This document shows positions 46,484-58,092 of a DNA stretch of 64,000 bases, piece by piece. Position 1 is the first letter of the stretch; every line of letters starts with the position of its first letter. A program made the position numbers and the translations under genes. The notes beneath the pieces are model-generated. The model saw only the letters and a list, made by a program, of their open reading frames with translations, did no database searches and was not told the origin of the DNA. Source of the DNA: Chamaecyparis obtusa (taxonomy: Eukaryota > Streptophyta > Pinopsida > Cupressales > Cupressaceae); the NCBI GenBank assembly GCA_027943335.1, contig BSBK01000524.1:2083001-2147000 (forward strand). The letters are read 5' to 3'.

Positions 46484-49400
46484 TTAAAATGTGAGTTTTC
46501 GAAAAAACTCAGTAAGAGCTCTAGGGTTGCTTTGATACCTTTCCTCGTTCCTGCACTTCCAAAACTGCCAAAGAATGTTAGAGGATAGAATATTCCAAAA
46601 TAAATTTGAATCCTTTTTAAGCCCATCAATATTACCAGTAATTATTTCTAGAATGTTCACATTTATAGGATAAGTAATACCAAACATATTCCAGATTTCC
46701 TTAGCAAAAATATAGTAAAAAAGGATATGTCTACTAGTTTTGGGGAGCCTACATAAGCTACAAAAATCACTCATAGAACCATCTTTTCTAATAGGAAGTC
46801 TGTCAAGCAAGGCTAGCATTTAAAACACTTAATTTTAGGTTCAACAGTACCTTTCCAAAGAATATCGAAATACTTTTTCCAAGACCCAGCATCAAGGGAG
46901 GAATACTAAATAGTGTTAACATGATCAATGATATTTTGATTACGCCCAATAATATTATAAATATTTTTGGCTTTGATTTTGGACATAATGACCCCATCAG
47001 GCCATTTACATTTTAAGTATCTATGAGAGTCCATATGATAGTCAATTGGAAAATCCTTAGAAGCCTTGACAATCATATTGTAAGTTTTCTTTTGAGAGTC
47101 CAGAATATTAAATCTTCTCCTAAGCTCATTCCAACTGATAAGCTTATCTTGTTCAAATAAGTCAGCTAACTGGGAGATACCCATCTTGGACCACATCCTA
47201 GCAAAGCATCCTTGGGAGAGGGCGAGGGGTTTTCCAGACAGGTGTAAGTTCCACCAAATGGATCTTTCACCATAAAGATGCTTAGCATCATGGAAATCCT
47301 TGTTGGTGATATACTTCCTGACATCGTCCCAAGCTTTCCATATGGATCTAAAAATAGTAGAGCCTTGAACGCTGACCAAGAAGTTACCAACAATCAAATC
47401 ATAGAAAGGGAGATTCCTCCAAGACTTGGCTTTTTTTGGAATACCTCTTTCAATATTATGCCTAAAAAGAACCTTCCATGGATCGTTACCATCCAAAGAG
47501 TGAAAGATCCATTTGGTGAATAGAGCAGTACCTTGAATTTTAAGATCCTTAAGCCCTAGTCCCCCAAGGAGTTTATCAGTGTGGCACCAATCCCATTTGA
47601 CCGCATGCATCTTTTTATTGCCTTTACCATCAAACCAAAGAAAGTTCCTGATGGCTTTTTGGATTTCCAAAATTTGGTAATTGCTGAACATACAGGCATA
47701 GGAGTAGTAGATACTATAGGGGGAAATTTTTTTTTGGCAAACTTGAACCCTGCCAACTAAAGATAAAGATCTATTATGCCACTTATTCAACTTCTTATCA
47801 ATTTTTTCTTTGATCCATAACCACATGTCTTTGAGGGAGGGCTCAACAGAAAAAGGAATGCCTAAGTATTTAACAATTTTATGAGGCCCACCCCATTGGA
47901 AGTTGTACTGTTTAAACCATTCAGGAAGCTACTCCTCCCATCCAAGACATATGGATTTGGATTGGGATAACCGAGCACCAGAAATATTGTAGAACATATT
48001 AAGCTTGGATTGTAAGGCTTCAAAATTATTAGCACTAGCTTCAAATAAAAGGGCAATATCATCAGCGAACTAGCAGTTGATAAGCTCATCGTTATTAGGA
48101 AGATATATGCCTCTAACATCAGGGGACAATGAGCTATCTCTAAGAATGTAGTATAGGACTTCCAAAGCTATGACAAAAAGAGCAAGAGCCAGAGGATAGC
48201 CTTGTCTGATGGATTGACCAAGGGGAAGGGATTAGATAGGGAACAATTGACATCCACTTGGGCAAAGGCATCACTAAGCAACACACAAACCGAGTTACAG
48301 AAGGTAGCAGGGAAACCAAATGCCTCAAGCATCATGAGGATAAAATTCCATTAAACTCTATCATAGGCTTTTTCAAAGTCAAGGAGCAGCATCGCAGAGT
48401 TTTGGTGAGAGTAGTTAGCCTAATCCATGGCTTCCCAATTGGTAATTAAGTTTTCAAGAATATATCTGGCTTTTATGAAGTTAGTCTGGGTAGAACATAT
48501 AAATTTAGGCAGGATATCCACAAGCCTAAGAACCAGGATCTTGGCCAAAATCTTATAAGAGACGTTAAGGAGCGTAATAGGCCTCCAGATCTTAATAAGA
48601 GCTTTATCCCCATCCATGGGGATAAGTATAATGATACCACTATTAATAGTGGGTCCAAGAGAACCATTAGCCAGAGCTTCTAAATAGATGTATTAAAGAT
48701 CCTTGCAAATCCAGCCAATGTTAGCTTTATAGAATTCCATAGGGAGACCATCCAGGCCAGAGGCCTTGTCATTATTAAGGGACTTAATAGCTTTTTCAAA
48801 TTTTTCTAGAGATATATCCTCAGATAAAATATCAATATCATCTCTAGACAATCTTTTAGGGATAAGAGGTTTACACTTGTTTCTAAGGTCAGTAGCCTCT
48901 TTAGAGTCCTCGAAAGTGAAGAGATTCATACAATAATCTGCAAAAGCTTTTTTAGTGATATCAAGGTCTGAAGTGTCCTAGTTGTCAACTAAAAGCCTAT
49001 CAATGGATTCGTTGGAATGCTTATGTTTAATGAGATTAAAGAAGAACTTAGAGCTATGATCCCCAGCCTGGATCCAATGGGCATGGGATCTAATCTTAGC
49101 ACCACATATCTTGATTTGTTGATGTTTTCTTAGGGCATCCTTAGCAGAGATCACCCTGGAGACGAGGTCAATATTGGAGGGGTCATTCTGGATGTTTCTC
49201 TCAACCTCTTGGAGATCAGACGAGAGATGTTTCTCAATAAATCTATAGTCTGTGGCTTTCTTTTGACCAATAGTTTTAAGCAAGCATTGCCAAGCAAGGA
49301 GATTCATCTTCCATCTAGTAGTCTGGGAGCAATTAGGGGAGTTGAACTTGTTGATATGATGAATAATTTGAATGGCAACAAGGACATCCTCATCTTGAAG

Positions 49401-50197
49401 AAGGTTGATATTCAGAATAAATTTGGAATTGAGAGCTCTATTGTGCACAAGGGAGTTTTTAAGACCGATGCAGGCAGAGATAGGGTGGTGGTCTAAGAGG
49501 GAGTGGAAGTAGCAAGGAAAAAGTTACTCTGGTTGTCAGGGAGGAAGGAGAAGAAGTTCTTGTTACCATAAAACCAGTCAAGTATAGAGTAGATTTGGGA
49601 GGAGCCTTGTTGGAAGTTACACCAGGTATACCATATCCCTAGATTATTAACCTTATTTCCAACTAAGGGGTCAAAGAGAAGCTTAGAATCTATCATCTTT
49701 TTCCAATGAAATTTTTCATTGTCTTTCCAAGCGAACAGGGTACCTCCAGATTTATCTTATTGGGATTCCACCATGTTGAAGTCCCCTCCAATAAGCCATG
49801 AGATATTAGGGAGGGCAGCCAGCCAGTCCCAAAGGTTAGCCCTCTCCCTAGAGTCATTAGGGGCATAGATAGAATAGATGCCAAAAACACAATTTTTATA
49901 ATTGATAGTAATCCAAACAGCTCTTTGGCAAGGGGAGGTGCCATTGCCCATGACATAACTTCCCCATTTGGGATTGATAAGCAAGGAAATTCCACCCCTG
50001 CCTCTAGAATGCTCAGTACAAAATTTGATCGCATTATTCCAAATAACATTACGATTGGTTTCAAGCATGAAACCGACAGCTTTGATTTCTTGCAGCATGA
50101 GAAAATCTATAGATTTATAGGTATCAAGGAAATGCTTAATAACAAATTTCCTATCCGGGGACTTGAGACCCCTCACATTCCAAGAAATTTAATTCAT
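46484..50197 (-). pseudogene. LINE-A ORF2: endonuclease, reverse transcriptase, zinc domain
   Basis: The start at 50197 overlaps the ORF1 end; the first codons are M-N-stop-I-S-W-N-V-R-G-L-K, with the stop (TAA) probably from CAA. The APE-type endonuclease (50176-49757) shows LMLQEIKAV, SIYAPNDSRER and IGGDFNMVES. RT follows with NDKASGLDGLPMEFYK (near 48780), RPITLLNVSYKILAKIL (48580) and the catalytic FADD at 48069-48058, with TAG where Gln normally precedes it. The palm/thumb and connection (47826-46906) include LNKWHNRSLSLVGRVQV and RNFLWFDGKG. A zf-RVT domain (46819-46484) has CSLCRLPKTSRHILFYY. There is no RNase H domain. At least three frameshifts make it inactive. Confidence 0.88.
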
Positions 50198-50602
50198 AAG
50201 GAAACAAGAGAGGGGGTAGAGCATGCCGCATCGGCCTCATCAGTTGAGGACATAATTTGACTAGAGCTATCCCCATTTTTCTTACCAAAGGATTTATTTT
50301 TGGATCCTAAAGGCCTCCCCCTTTGTTTCGAAGCAAGGGTGTCAATTTTGGAGTCATCATCTTTCTTTGATTAAGAGTCCACCTCCATGGAGGGTGTACC
50401 AGGGAAAATATTAGCTGCAAGGATAATCTCAAGGGAGAAATCATCTCCTAGGTTTAGAAAATAATGGGTTTGATTATTAGAAAAATTGAATTATGATTTT
50501 ATATATTAAAAAAACTCCCTACCTTGCTGCTTTTCAATTAGTAGATTAATTGCTGGTGAAAGTTATTGTTTAGTTAAAATATTTAATTTTGTTTTTTTTG
50601 GT

Positions 50603-53002
50603 GCTTATGATGCTGTCAATAGGTATTTTCTCTTAAAGGTGCTTGGTTGTTTTGGTTTTTGTCAAGAATGGCTGAATCAGGTGGAGAGTTGTATTCAGAC
50701 TCCTAGGTTTTTGGTTTTGGTGAATGGAAGCCCTCAAGGTTTTTTCAAGTTAAATAAGGGAATTCGGCAAGGGGACTCCTCTCCCCTTTTTTGTTTATCA
50801 TTATGGCAGAGGTTTTGGGTAGAATGATTAGTAAGCAAAGGTCAAATGGTTTGTGGCAGGGAGTTAAGATAGCTAATAACATAGATCCAATTACCCATTT
50901 ATAGTTTGTTGATGATACAAATTTGATGGGTGAGGCTTCCTTTAGGGAAGCAAGGATCATCAAAGCAACTTTGGACTCTTATAGTAGAGTGTCTAGGAAA
51001 TGTATTAATTGGGAAAAGTCAGAGATTTATTTTTTCAATGTGGAACCTAGGAAGCAAAGGGGGATATGTAGAATCATTGGTATTCAGGTAGGAAGCTTGC
51101 CCAATAAATATCTAGGGATTCCTTTGTTTAAAGGGGCTTCTAAAGTAGTTCTTTGGAAAGATTTGATTGGAAAGTGTTCTAAACAAATTGAAGGTTGGAA
51201 GAATAAATGGATAACTTTAGCCGGGAGGATTCTCTTGCTTAAATCTGTTGTTAATGCCATACATGTTTTCTCTATGATGTGCCTTAAAATTTTGAAGAAG
51301 ATTATTCAAATAATTTCAAACAAGATGCGTAAGTTCCTATGGACAGGAAAGAATGTGAAAGAGAAAAGACCACTAGTTGCATGGAAGAAGATATGTAGCC
51401 CAAAAGGGCAGGGGGGCTGGTCTTAGGAATTGGAGTTTAATGAATGAAGCTTTAGGAGCAAAATTAGTTTGGAGTATGTCTCAACAACCTGATTTATTAT
51501 GGGTAAAAGTGTTGAAAGCTAAGTATTTAGACTCAATGGAGAACTACAAAATTTTGAATACTCTGAATCTGCCAAAAGGTTCAGCTATATGGAACTTTAT
51601 CATTAGTCGCAGACAGCTTATATGTCAACATTTAACTTGGCAGGTGGGGAATGAGCTAAGAATCAAATTTTGGGATGATTCTTGGGGCAGACATCTGGTC
51701 TTGGCTGAATTGTAGGGTGTGCAAGAGGTGAAGGATTTCATGTGTGAAAGATGGGGTGTTTTTCTTAGTGATTATGTGGAATTGAGACAGGGCCCGCTTG
51801 GGCAGGTTTGGGACTGGAAAGGATTGGATGATTTGGGTCTCAACGAACAACAATTAAGTTGTATGAGGAAGATTTTCAATGAGAGGAGTGTAATTATTAG
51901 TGATATTGATGACTCCATCAAGTGGTGTGCAGCAAATAGTGGTAATTATTCTGTGAAGTTGGGCTATCAACTTTTGGATAGGGCAGAGGAAGAAGAGTTG
52001 TGGCCTTCTAAGTTGCTATGGGGTAAAGATTATCTTCCAAAGGCAGGTGCTTTTGTCTGGCTTGCTCTAAAAGAGAGGATTCTTACTGGGGTTAGGTGGA
52101 GGAAATTTGGTATATATGGGCCTACTAGATGTCCAATGTGTGAGAATGAGGAGGAAGATATAAATCATTTGCTTCTTTCATGCACAGTTGCTGAGAAATG
52201 CTGGGATATGTTGTGCAGGAATTTAGGTTGGTAGGGCCCTTTTTCATATAGTCTAAAGGAGGTTTTTTATGGTTGGTCAACCCCTTCAATGAGGTCTATT
52301 TTCTCTTCTGTATGGGTTGTTAGTCCCTCTATCCTTATTTGGGAGGTATGGAAAGAACGTAATGGATGCTTTTTTCAAGATAAGAAGGAAAATGTTGAGA
52401 GATTGGTTGGTAGGATTAATCTAGCGATTGAGGAAGTTGTTAATGCTAGATCAACTTGCCTTCCTCCTTCTACCCCTTTTACTTGTATGGATGTGCAATT
52501 TCAACAGGCGTGGTTTGGTTTAAGATGTAGAGGCTACCAACCTAGCAATAAGAGATTGCTTAAGGGTAGGATCTAGGATGACATTAAGTGGAATCCTCCA
52601 AATTGTGGATGGGTGAAGGTAAATTTTGATGATGCATTGAGAGGGAATCTGGGTCCTTCAGGTGCAGGTGTGATAGTGAGAGATAGTAATGGGTCCACTA
52701 TTGTTGTTGGTGCTCAAAAGCTAAGAAATGGCACCAATACTATGGTGGAAGGGTATGCCACTTTGTTTATGGTCAGATTAGGTGCCAAGTTGGGCGCTCA
52801 GCGGCTTCATTTGGAAGGTGACTCTCTTGTTATGATTAATGCTTTTAAGAATAGATCTTGTAATGCATGGCATCTCCAACCTGTCATCAATGATGTGATT
52901 AAGGTTTTGGACTCCTTCACTGAGTTTAAAATAAGTCATACATATCAGGAAGGAAATATTGAAGCAGATGTGCTTTCTAAATGGGCTGTTAATTTTGGGT
53001 AG
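50603..53002 (+). pseudogene. LINE-B ORF2 C-terminal half: RT, zf-RVT, RNase H
   Basis: RT text: SPQGFFKLNKGIRQGDSSPL, then the catalytic FVDD at 50905-50916 (TAG just before it, where Gln is usual). The palm/thumb has PNKYLGIPLFKGASK and GWKNKWITLAGRILLLKS, then GLGLRNWSLMNEALGAKLVW. The zf-RVT domain (about 51930-52235) has CPMCENEEEDINHLLLSC. RNase H (52613-53002) starts VNFDDALRGNLGPSGAGVIV, with HLEGDSLVMINAF and HTYQEGNIEADVLSKWA. Most is in one frame; 50923-51426 is in another, so two frameshifts flank that segment. Unlike LINE-A it has RNase H, so the two LINEs are different families or lineages. Confidence 0.9.
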
Positions 53003-53479
53003 GCAGGGGATATTGTTATAGAGGAGATGGATAATATAGTTTTTTAAGATTATTTTTTGATCAGTTTTGGTTGGCCTTTGAGTTGGAGAGTTTGAAATTG
53101 GTCTTTTGAACTGTTAGGAATGAGATTTGTCTTTGGTGGCATATGTCAGTTGTGGTGATGTTGATCCCTATGGCTTATGGAGGTCTTGATGGCATCAAGC
53201 TTTGTGTTTGTTTGCCTTGTTGGTGTTGGTAGAGCCTTTTGGATATGATGTCATTTGTTTGATGTTTTGGTTTGGCCCTCTGTTGATAGGTGATGTTTTG
53301 CATGCGAGAGATGGCAGTTATTTTTTTTGAAGTTGTGTGTGTTGTTAGGATGGGATATTTTGTATAGCCGAGAGGACACCAAGTTGATGGCTTTGTGCAG
53401 TAGCCATCTTTACACTGGATTTAATTGGGGAGTTGGGTAGATTTTTTTCACAACTCTGAGCTGGTATTTTCTTCCTATT

Positions 53480-53995
53480 TTGGATGGAGGTGCTTTTTTG
53501 TGTTTGTGTGCAGGTTTTGGAGGCAAAATGCAAGAAAATATTATTGTGAACATGAAAAGACAAATAAAGTCTTTCGAAGGAGTGACGAGTAGAGAAAGGA
53601 TAGCTGGTCTCCTTAAAATTAAGTCGGGTGCTATGGTGGATGCAGTTATTGGGGTCCTCGGCCCCCTGTTTCAAGAGTTCAGGCTAATGAGAAGAGATAA
53701 TATTTCTATTATCTCCATGGTGATTGCGTGGGGTCTTGAGCTTGGTGAGTCCTCAGACACAATGAAGTGGGTAGCTGAGTTGTTATTTTTAGAAGATCTT
53801 TTACTTGGGCTGGAGTTGATTCTTGAGTGGATTGTGTTGGGGTTGGCACAGACATCTCTAAATGCATTACAGATAGAGCTGAGGCAATGGAACATGACCT
53901 TATCCCTTTCATCAGGTGGATGGGAAAGGTGGACAAGGAGGCTTATTTATTGGAATGTAGAACTGAATAGGAAAAGGTTAAGGCTGAAATACTAG
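53480..53995 (+). CDS. Unexplained ORF downstream of LINE-B RNase H
   Basis: A 171-codon open frame lies in the LINE's last 1.4 kb, where only a 3' UTR is expected. It begins MDGGAFLCLCAGFGGKMQEN and has Leu/Ile-rich hydrophobic stretches (WVAELLFLEDLLLGLELILE) but no domain that I recognise. It shares the frame of the RNase H region upstream, separated by stops. The opposite strand is also open here, so it may be chance. Low confidence as a real gene. Confidence 0.2.
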   Translation: MDGGAFLCLCAGFGGKMQENIIVNMKRQIKSFEGVTSRERIAGLLKIKSGAMVDAVIGVLGPLFQEFRLMRRDNISIISMVIAWGLELGESSDTMKWVAELLFLEDLLLGLELILEWIVLGLAQTSLNALQIELRQWNMTLSLSSGGWERWTRRLIYWNVELNRKRLRLKY

Positions 53996-54482
53996 CGGTT
54001 TTGGAGGGCTCTCATGCGCAGGTGCTGATGGATGTTCCTCACCAGTCTCGCTTGGCTCTTCCTAGGCATGCGAGAGGTGTTGCTGAGGACTTTTAGTCGA
54101 GGGCACTTTTGTTGGACTTGGCACTATGGTTTCTTTTTTGCATGAGGAGGATGGCCAGATTTTATATTTTGGGGTGGGTTGGTGGTTTGTGACTCTCAAT
54201 GATTAAGCTTGGTGGCGGTGTTGATAGGTGTTTAAAACTGTGTGTTCAGCTTAGGGAGAGCAGGGTTTTGGTTTTTGCTACTATCAGCCTTTGTAAAGTT
54301 TATTTAGTTAAGACTGGCTACCCTTGTGTGGGATGTTAATTTCATTGTAATGGCAACCCTATATTTGAATATTTGTAAACTCTTTTCATATATTAATATA
54401 AAATACTCTATTATAGACCCAAAAAAAATCAATGAAATTTTTTTAAAAAAATTAAAAATAAAAAAATAAAAATAAAATAAAT

Positions 54483-54484
<2 letters not shown>

Positions 54485-54526
<42 letters not shown>
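54485..54526. repeat. (TA)n microsatellite
   Basis: About 20 TA units in the 3' LTR next to the LINE-B insertion; the 5' LTR has only a short TATATA at the matching place (near 25690). Confidence 0.9.
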
Positions 54527-54532
<6 letters not shown>

Positions 54533-54856
54533 TAATTTATGTTTTGGGAGGTGGGCATAGCCTAGCCCCCCATAGGCCACATGACCCTTGTGGCCTGTCA
54601 TGTGCAACCCCTATGGGGACTGTCACGACAACCCCAAGGGGTACTGTCATGCGCAGCCCCATGAGGGACTGCCACGGCAACCCCAAGGGGTACCGTTGTG
54701 CGCAACCCCATGAGGGACTACCACGATGGCCCCAAGGGGTACTATCATGTGTAGCCCCCCATGAGGGACTTCCATGAAAGTACCTTGGGGTACGCCAGGG
54801 TAGGTGTGGGGGAGGGTTACAATGCCCCCCCCCCCCCCCCACACCAGTTATTAGTT

Positions 54857-56081
54857 TTTTATTACGGTAAAAATAGGTTTTGAAGGGGCCCCGAAACCCT
54901 TTAACAAAAGATTAGAAAGATAAGCATGAAGACCCTAAGAACAGCTAGTTGCCCCAGAGAAGGGAAAAGACTACAAAGGGACAAATCCCAGATTTTCAAA
55001 TACCACCTACACAACAAAAGGCAAAAAAATGCTGGAAGAAAAATAGAGGAGAAAAGACCACCAGCACCAAGATTAAGACATAGTCTTCAGAAAGCCCTCA
55101 GAGTCCTCCAGCTAGGCTTGCATGATCTTAACATTATCCTTGAGCCTCTGAAGGTCCTAATCTTCAATCTTGAGCTTCTTTTTAGACCTAGTTCTGATGC
55201 CAGGACCCATCTGCTAACTAGGATCAGTCAGGTCAATTTTGTCACTCAGGGGGGTGTCTAAATTGCCTTCCAGAATTTTGCTGAGAGTGTTCAGGTTTTC
55301 CAGGGTGGACTTCATACAAGTATTAGCCAGGCTAAGCAGGTGTTTTAACATATCCTCATTCCTGCTAGTCTTCTCCTTAATAGGGATCATGGCTATCTCA
55401 ACAACTTTTTTAACTTTATCATCCAATTCAGAACTGTAATCAAAAACTCTGTCATTAGCATTGAGAGAAATCTCATTTCTGATGTTATCAACCATTTCCT
55501 CAATAATAGAATTCTTATTTTCTAGTTTGATACATCTATTCTTCAGTTCAACCAAATCATTTTGAACCCATTTGTCCAGATTGTAGCTGTAGATGGATTT
55601 GTTTTTAGCAATTTCAAGAGGGGTCATGATGATAGCTTTTTTGACCTGTGAATCCATCTTTCTGATATCATCCTAAAGAGTATGGGTCCTGTTATGGTCA
55701 AGGGTTCTCTCACTGTCATACTTCTCGTTCTCCTTCCTAGAGTTGTGGGTGTCGTGGGAATCCAGGTTGCCCTCTTCCATAATCCTAAAGTTGTTATTCC
55801 CTGAATCATCAGCAATGCTATCAGTAGGATTAGTATCAGCTCCTTTGACATTACTGTCGTCAGCTTCAACCTCCATCTCAGAATTATCTTTACCGTCATT
55901 ATTATCAATCTCCAGAACAGGGTTAGGCTTGACCCCACTATTCTAGTTGTCCTGGCAATCTTGAAGACTACCCTTGGCATTGGTAATAACAGGATCCTCT
56001 GAGTCCTTCTCCTCCAGAATCTGGGAAGTGGGATTAGGCACAACATTAATACCCACCTGGGTATTCTAGTCAACCTCTGTC
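54857..56081 (-). mobile_element. Short ORF1-only LINE insertion, minus strand
   Basis: A 1225-bp insert in the 3' LTR flanked by a 14-bp duplication (AC(C/T)AGTTATTAGTT at 54843-54856 and 56082-56095). The T-run at its left edge is a minus-strand tail. The minus strand encodes an acidic stretch (about 55990-55680, many D/E/N) followed by a coiled-coil-like ORF at 55657-55214 (begins MDSQVKKAIIMTPLEIAKNK). It goes directly into 3' UTR and tail with no endonuclease or RT. The acidic and coiled-coil parts resemble LINE ORF1 organisation. It may be an internally deleted LINE mobilised in trans. Confidence 0.7.
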
Positions 56082-58000
56082 ACTAGTTATTAGTTACTTT
56101 TTATTTTAAAATTAATTTAGTTTCTTTTTAATTTATTTTATTGGAATTAAATCTAAATGTTATATAGAGGTTGAATATAGTCTGTTTTATTTTATTTTAT
56201 TTTAACAAAAAATATATATATTGATTTCTATTAGAAATTTAAAATGTTGTTTACATTATTTGTCATGTAAATATGATAAGTTCACATGTATTTGAATTAA
56301 TGGGATGTTTATGTTTTTTTGCATGTTTTATAAGAAAATTATTTTTCTGCATGTATTATTGGGGAAAATAAATAATGTTTTAATTTGAATGAAATTTTGG
56401 TTGGGCAATTTAGTCATGCAAGAATATTGATTATTTAATTAAATTTATTGGCTGAATTTTAGTGACTTTTATATAATGCTTGCTTTTGTGAATAAAATTA
56501 ATGTGGGTGTATTTTGGACTATAAGATTATATTGAGTTAGTAATTTTAATGCCTAAATTCAATTAATTTCGTGGATGTTATAAATTGAATTTAGGGTTAG
56601 AATTTAATTGTCTTTTGTATAATTATAGTCTATTAGTAATTATAGGATAAACAAATTTTCGTGATGGATATTACAAATTGGTTTATCAAATTAAATTCTA
56701 TTATGGTCTTTTATTGTCTTATGTGATTTGGGGTTTTAGATGGGTTTAGTATGTCAACCCAGTAGGACTATTACCAGAGGTGGGAATTAGAAATTATTGT
56801 ATTCTATATGTTTGTTTTTGCATACTTGGATGGATTTGATCAATGAAACCCAACCCATTGTGAAGAATTATATTATGATGGTTTATGTATATTTGTGTTC
56901 CTATCACTTGTTGGAACTACTTGTTGAGCTTTTGAGACTTTGTTGACTTAGAGTGATGATTTGAGACTGTTAAACCTAGGGTAGGTTATCTAGGTGTTAG
57001 ACGGGAAGTAGCTTACTTTGGAAGCGCCGAAGCCCAAAAGTGGCTACCTAGATATCCTTAGTAAGTTACTTAATCAAGTGATAACATTAAATTAAATGGG
57101 GATTAAAATGAATTAATAAGATAATGGTTCCTTGCCCATGCCTTAAGTGCTAGTACAGGCTAAGGATGGGAGTGGGAGAAGATGCTTTCTCATCCAGTAG
57201 TGATGGTGAGTATGGCATAGTTAGTTGTTCCTTATCTGCGTGAGAGGACTACTGATTCACATAGAATCACTAGGGGTCAGAGTCCAGTGAGGCTACCAGG
57301 TGACCTTAGAGTTGACTCATGTGATGACACTTCCCTAATTTCATTCTAGGTTTCCTACATGTAATGGTTGCCTCTGGGATTATTATGTGTACCTTGTACT
57401 TATGAGTTGTACCTTGAGATAGGAGCTTCTAGGATCCTTTCTTAGTCTACCTGATTGTTTGGTATTGTTATCCATTTAGGATTTGATGTTATCTCCTCAT
57501 CATAGTGGGAGTGAAACCACAAGTTTCCATGAGGTCAGTTGGTAGTGATTCTTTTGCCATTTGAGACTCTGACATCCTTGTACCAGTGCTGGATGATCCT
57601 GGTTGCAGTTATTTCCTTTCCTATCTTCTTGGAGTTCTATTCTTCAACCTACATTTCTCTTTTGTAATTGTAACTTATTGTAATCATAGACCATGTGACA
57701 TGTGCAGTGGATGGATGATGAGTATGTGTACTTTATTATTCAGATGTATCTTATGATGTATTATGTAGATTCTTAGTTGTTATTTTATTCATAGTTTCTA
57801 TGTCAAGGAACCCTTGAGATGTGTAATCTACCATTGGAGATTACATTTATGATGTATGTTTATGTTCATAAGGACTTCATGTTTTACTTTCTCTTGTTTA
57901 TTCATCATTGTTTGTAAACATTTAAGAAAAAAATTATTCTGCAAACTTATTATCATGTTTTAGGTTAATATCTCTTGGGTTCCCTGGCGAGGGCATTACA

Positions 58001-58005
58001 TACAT
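58001..58005. repeat. Target-site duplication TACAT, right
   Basis: Second copy of TACAT, closing the chromovirus insertion. Confidence 0.9.
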
Positions 58006-58092
58006 CATGTATATACAATCAAGTATCCCCCCATAGGAAGGAAAAAAGGAGATAACATAGCCCACTGCCCCCCCCCCACAATGAACAATTTC

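Larger units (their letters stand above)
41518..50446 (-). mobile_element. LINE-A (L1-type), minus strand, 5' truncated
   Basis: Flanked by the 9-bp duplication CCTAGGTTT (41509-41517 and 50447-50455) inside the chromovirus 3' LTR. The T-rich left edge (TTTATATTATATATAAG) is the tail of a minus-strand LINE. Without the solo LTR it is about 4.4 kb: the end of an ORF1 (50446-50203, with a KQRGRPLGSKNK AT-hook-like motif), ORF2 (50197-46484) and a 3' UTR. ORF2 has several frameshifts and stops. Confidence 0.88.
50602..54428 (+). mobile_element. LINE-B (L1-type), plus strand, 5' truncated
   Basis: It begins abruptly inside RT (AYDAVNRYFLLKVLG) and ends in A8 at 54421-54428. The chromovirus LTR is read on both sides. 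No target duplication is found. Instead about 30 bp present in the 5' LTR (about 25628-25662) are absent here, suggesting a target-site deletion. Length is 3.8 kb. Confidence 0.85.
23918..58000 (+). mobile_element. Full-length chromovirus (Ty3/gypsy) carrying nested insertions
   Basis: Structure in order: TACAT, 5' LTR (23918-27895), tRNA-Met-like primer site (27897), gag-pol (28083-32194, continued 39447-39922), polypurine tract (39939-39955), 3' LTR (39956-58000, split by three LINEs), TACAT. Without the inserts it would be about 12.8 kb. A chromodomain after integrase places it among the chromoviruses; long LTRs and the RT/IN text suggest the Tekay/Del branch, which is inference. The LTRs differ by roughly one base in twenty over the first 190 bp by eye, so the insertion is old. 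gag-pol has many stops, so it is inactive. Confidence 0.9.
39956..58000 (+). repeat. Chromovirus 3' LTR, split by three insertions
   Basis: LTR pieces: 39956-41517, 50456-50601, 54429-54856 and 56096-58000. The start is TGTATTGCCCACCC and the end GAGGGCATTACA, followed by TACAT. Compared with the 5' LTR it has a longer (TG)n run (40320-40343), a longer (TA)n run (54485-54526) and a missing stretch of about 30 bp at the LINE-B site. The GC-rich minisatellite is at about 54608-54790. Confidence 0.9.

Noticed and set aside
47278..50260. Plus-strand frames within LINE-A
   Set aside because: They oppose a clear minus-strand endonuclease/RT and have no domain of their own.
23918..58000. Separate solo LTRs at 23918 and 39956
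   Set aside because: Matching TACAT flanks, an internal primer site, gag-pol and polypurine tract join them as one element.
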